From Microbacterium foliorum (lineage in GTDB: Bacteria; Actinomycetota; Actinomycetes; Actinomycetales; Microbacteriaceae): DNA of 64,000 nt. The position numbers were made by a program, and so were the translations under genes. Under the pieces are notes generated by a model, which was not told the origin of the DNA, did no database searches, and saw nothing but the letters and a program-made list of their open reading frames with translations. This document shows, in pieces, positions 61,768 to 64,000 of this stretch (position 1 is its first letter; each line of letters starts with the position of its first letter). The DNA lies in NCBI RefSeq assembly GCF_003367705.1, contig NZ_CP031425.1, positions 558,001 to 622,000 on the forward strand. Reading direction: 5' to 3'.

Positions 61768-62886
61768 ATCTCCATTTCGCAGGTCGAAAAGACCGCAGGC
61801 CAGCTCGGACCCGTACGTCAGACGTACTCCGGCAACGCAGAGTTCCCCCCGATGGCACAGGCCTACAAGCAGGTGTCGCAGGTCGTCAAGGAAACCGGAC
61901 TGCTGAGACGCGCAGGCTGGTTCTACATCTTCGTCGGAACCGCCCTCGCCATCGCCCTCGGCGGCGTGGTGACGGGTTTCATCCTCCTCGGTGACAGCTG
62001 GCTCCAGCTCCTGATGGCCGGCGCGCTCGGCATCATCCTCACGCAGGTCGCCTTCCTCGCTCACGAGGCGGCGCACCGGCAGATCCTCTCCTCGGGCCCG
62101 GCGAACTTCCGTCTCGCCCGCATCCTCGCCGCCGGAGTCGTCGGCATCAGCTACTCCTGGTGGGACTCGAAGCACACCAAGCACCACGGCAACCCGAACC
62201 AGGTGGGCAAGGACCCCGACATCGAGGTCGACACGGTCTCGTTCCTCGAGACCGATGCCGCGAAGTCCCGTGGTCTGGTCCGTCTGATCACCCGCAAGCA
62301 GGGGTGGCTGTTCTTCCCGCTGCTCACTCTCGAGGGGCTCAACCTTCACTACCTGGGCGTCAAGCACCTGGTCACGAGCAAGAAGGCCAAGGGCCGCTGG
62401 ATCGAGCTGGGCCTCATCGCCCTCCGCTTCGCGATCGTGCTCGTCCCCGTGTTCCTGATGCTCCCGCTCGGCATGGCGTTCGCCTTCATGGGCGTGCAGC
62501 TCGCCGTCTTCGGCGTGTACATGGGCGCATCGTTCGCGCCGAACCACAAGGGCATGCCGATCATCGACCCGAGCGCCCGCCTCGACTTCTTCTCGAAGCA
62601 GGTGCGCACCTCCCGCAACATCCGCGGCGGATGGTGGGCGACCTGGCTCATGGGCGGCCTGAACTACCAGGTCGAGCACCACCTCTTCCCCAACATGCCG
62701 CGTCCGCACCTGTCGAAGGCTCGCGAGATCGTTCGCGACTACTGCGCCGCGAACGACGTGCCGTACACGGAGACGAGCCTCGGCCGGTCCTACGCGATCG
62801 TCATCCAGTACCTGAACCGCGTCGGCCTCGCCGCCGGTGCGGACCCGTTCGACTGCCCCGCAGTCGCGCAGTTCGGTCGCGCCTGA
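61768..62886 (+). CDS. Membrane fatty-acid desaturase
   Basis: The three histidine boxes of membrane desaturases are present: HEAAH, HTKHH and QVEHHLFP, with four membrane segments between them. The first ATG in frame (61852) has no ribosome site, while 28 codons upstream in the same frame read like coding sequence (EKTAGQLGPVRQTYSGNAEF) and begin at an ATC six bases after AGGAG. I therefore place the start at ATC 61768 (372 residues); a start at ATG 61852 gives 344 residues. It introduces double bonds into acyl chains, which matters for membrane fluidity at low temperature. Confidence 0.85.
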   Translation: MSISQVEKTAGQLGPVRQTYSGNAEFPPMAQAYKQVSQVVKETGLLRRAGWFYIFVGTALAIALGGVVTGFILLGDSWLQLLMAGALGIILTQVAFLAHEAAHRQILSSGPANFRLARILAAGVVGISYSWWDSKHTKHHGNPNQVGKDPDIEVDTVSFLETDAAKSRGLVRLITRKQGWLFFPLLTLEGLNLHYLGVKHLVTSKKAKGRWIELGLIALRFAIVLVPVFLMLPLGMAFAFMGVQLAVFGVYMGASFAPNHKGMPIIDPSARLDFFSKQVRTSRNIRGGWWATWLMGGLNYQVEHHLFPNMPRPHLSKAREIVRDYCAANDVPYTETSLGRSYAIVIQYLNRVGLAAGADPFDCPAVAQFGRA

Positions 62887-62914
62887 TCACCACGTCCGCA
62901 CGGCGGTCGGATCG

Positions 62915-62944
62915 AAGGGCCCCATCCTCCGGGATGGGGCCTTT
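62915..62944 (+). terminator. Intrinsic terminator after the desaturase
   Basis: 13-base arms (62915-62927 and 62932-62944) with one G-T pair and a 4-base loop, ending in TTT. It also serves the convergent response regulator gene. Confidence 0.85.
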
Positions 62945-62958
62945 CGCGTATACGGCGT

Positions 62959-63582
62959 CTAGAGCAGGCCGAGTTCCAGGGCGAGGGTCACGGCGCGCGT
63001 GCGATCCGAGACCTCGAGCTTCTCGAAGACATGCAGCAGATGCGTCTTCACGGTCGCCTCGCCGATGAGCAGTTCGCGGGCGATCTCGGGGTTGCTCCGG
63101 CCGGCCGCGACGAGGCGCAGCACCTCGCGCTCCCGGGGGCTCAGCGGCGGCCTGCTCGGGCGATCGCTGCGCATGCGCGACACGAGAGTCGTGGCGATGC
63201 GGGGCGCGAGGACGGTGTGCCCCTCGGCGACCGCGCGGATGCCGGCGAGGATCTCCTCGTGCGGTGCGGCCTTGAGCAGGTAGCCGCTGGCACCCGCCTC
63301 GATCGCGCCGATGATGTCGTCGTCGCTCTCGTAGGTGGTCAGCACGAGCACGCGCGCGGTCGGCTGCGCGGCCGCGAGGCGCGCGGTGGCCTCGATGCCG
63401 GATCCAGCCGGCATGCGCAGATCCATGAGCACGACATCGGGATGCAGTCGCGCCGCGAGCTCGACAGCCTCGGGCCCGCTCGCCGCCTGTCCGACCACCT
63501 CGAGGGAGGGGTCGAGGTCGATGAGCCCCACGATCCCGGAGCGCACGATGGGATGGTCGTCGGCGACGATGACACGGATCAT
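62959..63582 (-). CDS. NarL/LuxR-family response regulator
   Basis: 207 residues. The receiver domain has VIVADDHPIVRSGI (acidic pocket) and VVLMDLRMP (phosphoacceptor Asp), with Thr and Lys at the usual places (VLVLTTYE, GYLLKAAP). The C-terminal LuxR-type helix-turn-helix contains LSPREREVLRLVAAGRSNPE and ATVKTHLLHVFEKLEV. Its start overlaps the stop of the sensor kinase (ATGA), so the two form one operon. The signal and targets are unknown. Confidence 0.95.
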   Translation of the reverse strand: MIRVIVADDHPIVRSGIVGLIDLDPSLEVVGQAASGPEAVELAARLHPDVVLMDLRMPAGSGIEATARLAAAQPTARVLVLTTYESDDDIIGAIEAGASGYLLKAAPHEEILAGIRAVAEGHTVLAPRIATTLVSRMRSDRPSRPPLSPREREVLRLVAAGRSNPEIARELLIGEATVKTHLLHVFEKLEVSDRTRAVTLALELGLL

Positions 63583-64000
63583 GCGGTCTCCTCGTTCGGA
63601 AGCAGGGGGATGCGGACGGCGAGGCGGGTGCCCGCGGCGCCCCCGGTGTCGTCGCGTGCGTCCTGCACGGTGAGCGTGCCGCCGACGAGGGCGACCCGGT
63701 CGCGCATGCCGGCGAGTCCGAATCCTCGGTCGTCGTCGATGGTCACCCCGCCCAGGCCGCGGCCGTCGTCGCGGACGGTGAGCTCGGCGGCGTCTCCGAC
63801 GATCAGAGTCACGCGCGCGGAAGCCGCCCCGGAGTGCTTGCGCACGTTGGCGAGGCCCTCCTGGGCGCAGCGGAGCAGAACGACCTCGATCTCCCGCGCC
63901 AGCACGGCATCCGACACCGCGACGTCGACCTGCACCCCGGTCTCACGGGTGAAGCGGTCGCCCAGACGCTGGAGGGCATCGCCCAGAGAATCGGCGGACG
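63579..64000 (-). CDS. NarL-type sensor histidine kinase, 3' part only
   Basis: The frame is open to the window end; the start lies beyond 64000. The visible 140 residues are the HATPase domain: a first helix with EVVLLRCAQEGLANVRKHSG (N box), then VRDDGRGLGG (G1) and GFGLAGMRDRVALVGG (G2), the pattern of HisKA_3 kinases that pair with LuxR-type regulators. The histidine-containing and sensor parts are not in the window. Confidence 0.92.
   Translation of the reverse strand, partial: SADSLGDALQRLGDRFTRETGVQVDVAVSDAVLAREIEVVLLRCAQEGLANVRKHSGAASARVTLIVGDAAELTVRDDGRGLGGVTIDDDRGFGLAGMRDRVALVGGTLTVQDARDDTGGAAGTRLAVRIPLLPNEETA

Noticed and set aside
1..64000. tRNA, rRNA, CRISPR arrays, complete insertion sequences, phage genes
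   Set aside because: None could be recognised by eye; the serine-recombinase-like protein has no inverted repeats or partner genes around it.

Overview
The window is gene-dense, high-GC actinobacterial DNA. Gene content and family features fit the Micrococcales, most likely Microbacteriaceae and plausibly Microbacterium. This placement is inferred from protein character and actinobacterial family types (WXG100/EccC/EccD secretion, DUF2510, a possible DtxR/IdeR-type iron box, leaderless genes, GTG starts); no rRNA or other marker gene is present to settle it.

Layout. (1) 1-16.5 kb is a type VII (ESX-like) secretion locus. It contains a YbaB-like protein cut by the window edge, two large WXG/helical candidate substrates, an FHA protein, three tandem DUF2510 membrane proteins, a small helical protein with a Gly-rich partner, an RDD-FHA-FHA protein, EccD, the three-ATPase motor EccC, and a pair of WXG100 proteins. 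No EccB, EccE or mycosin is visible. (2) 16.5-24.1 kb is mostly housekeeping: a serine-recombinase-like protein, malate dehydrogenase, a zinc metallopeptidase, proline iminopeptidase, an aldehyde dehydrogenase, a GPH-type transporter, a glutaredoxin and a siderophore-interacting-type protein with a possible iron box. (3) 24.1-58.5 kb is a large exopolysaccharide/cell-surface locus. It holds a TagD-like cytidylyltransferase, a polyprenyl-phosphate glycosyltransferase fused to GtrA, glycosyltransferases, a CDP-alcohol phosphotransferase, a low-molecular-weight tyrosine phosphatase, three giant secreted propeller/LamG/PKD paralogues (one coupled to a lipoprotein), a Wzy-like polymerase, a Wzx-like flippase, an FrhB-like protein, a pyruvyltransferase, a Wzz/BY-kinase, a secreted beta-helix protein, two GT4 enzymes and the initiating polyprenyl glycosylphosphotransferase. 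(4) 58.7-64 kb holds LtrA, a lipoprotein intradiol dioxygenase, a small unknown protein, a fatty-acid desaturase and a NarL-type two-component system cut by the window end.

How the surface locus could work: the phosphotransferase at 56.9-58.4 kb primes undecaprenyl phosphate, the scattered glycosyltransferases extend the repeat unit, Wzx flips it and Wzy polymerises it. The Wzz/BY-kinase would control chain length and LMW-PTP would reverse its phosphorylation. The giant PKD/LamG proteins and the beta-helix protein share a roughly 200-residue module and are likely the surface proteins that sit in or process the polymer.

The most unusual signal is non-coding. The leaders of several surface-locus genes (24.6, 30.4, 34.2, 39.6, 58.5 kb, weaker at 28.0 kb) carry three or four closely spaced G4 runs, mostly in the form TGGGGA, generally between a predicted -10 and the start codon. 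Two of these leaders are clear homologues with a shared promoter. I know of no described element of this form; it could be a protein- or RNA-binding site, a G-quadruplex, or Shine-Dalgarno decoys.
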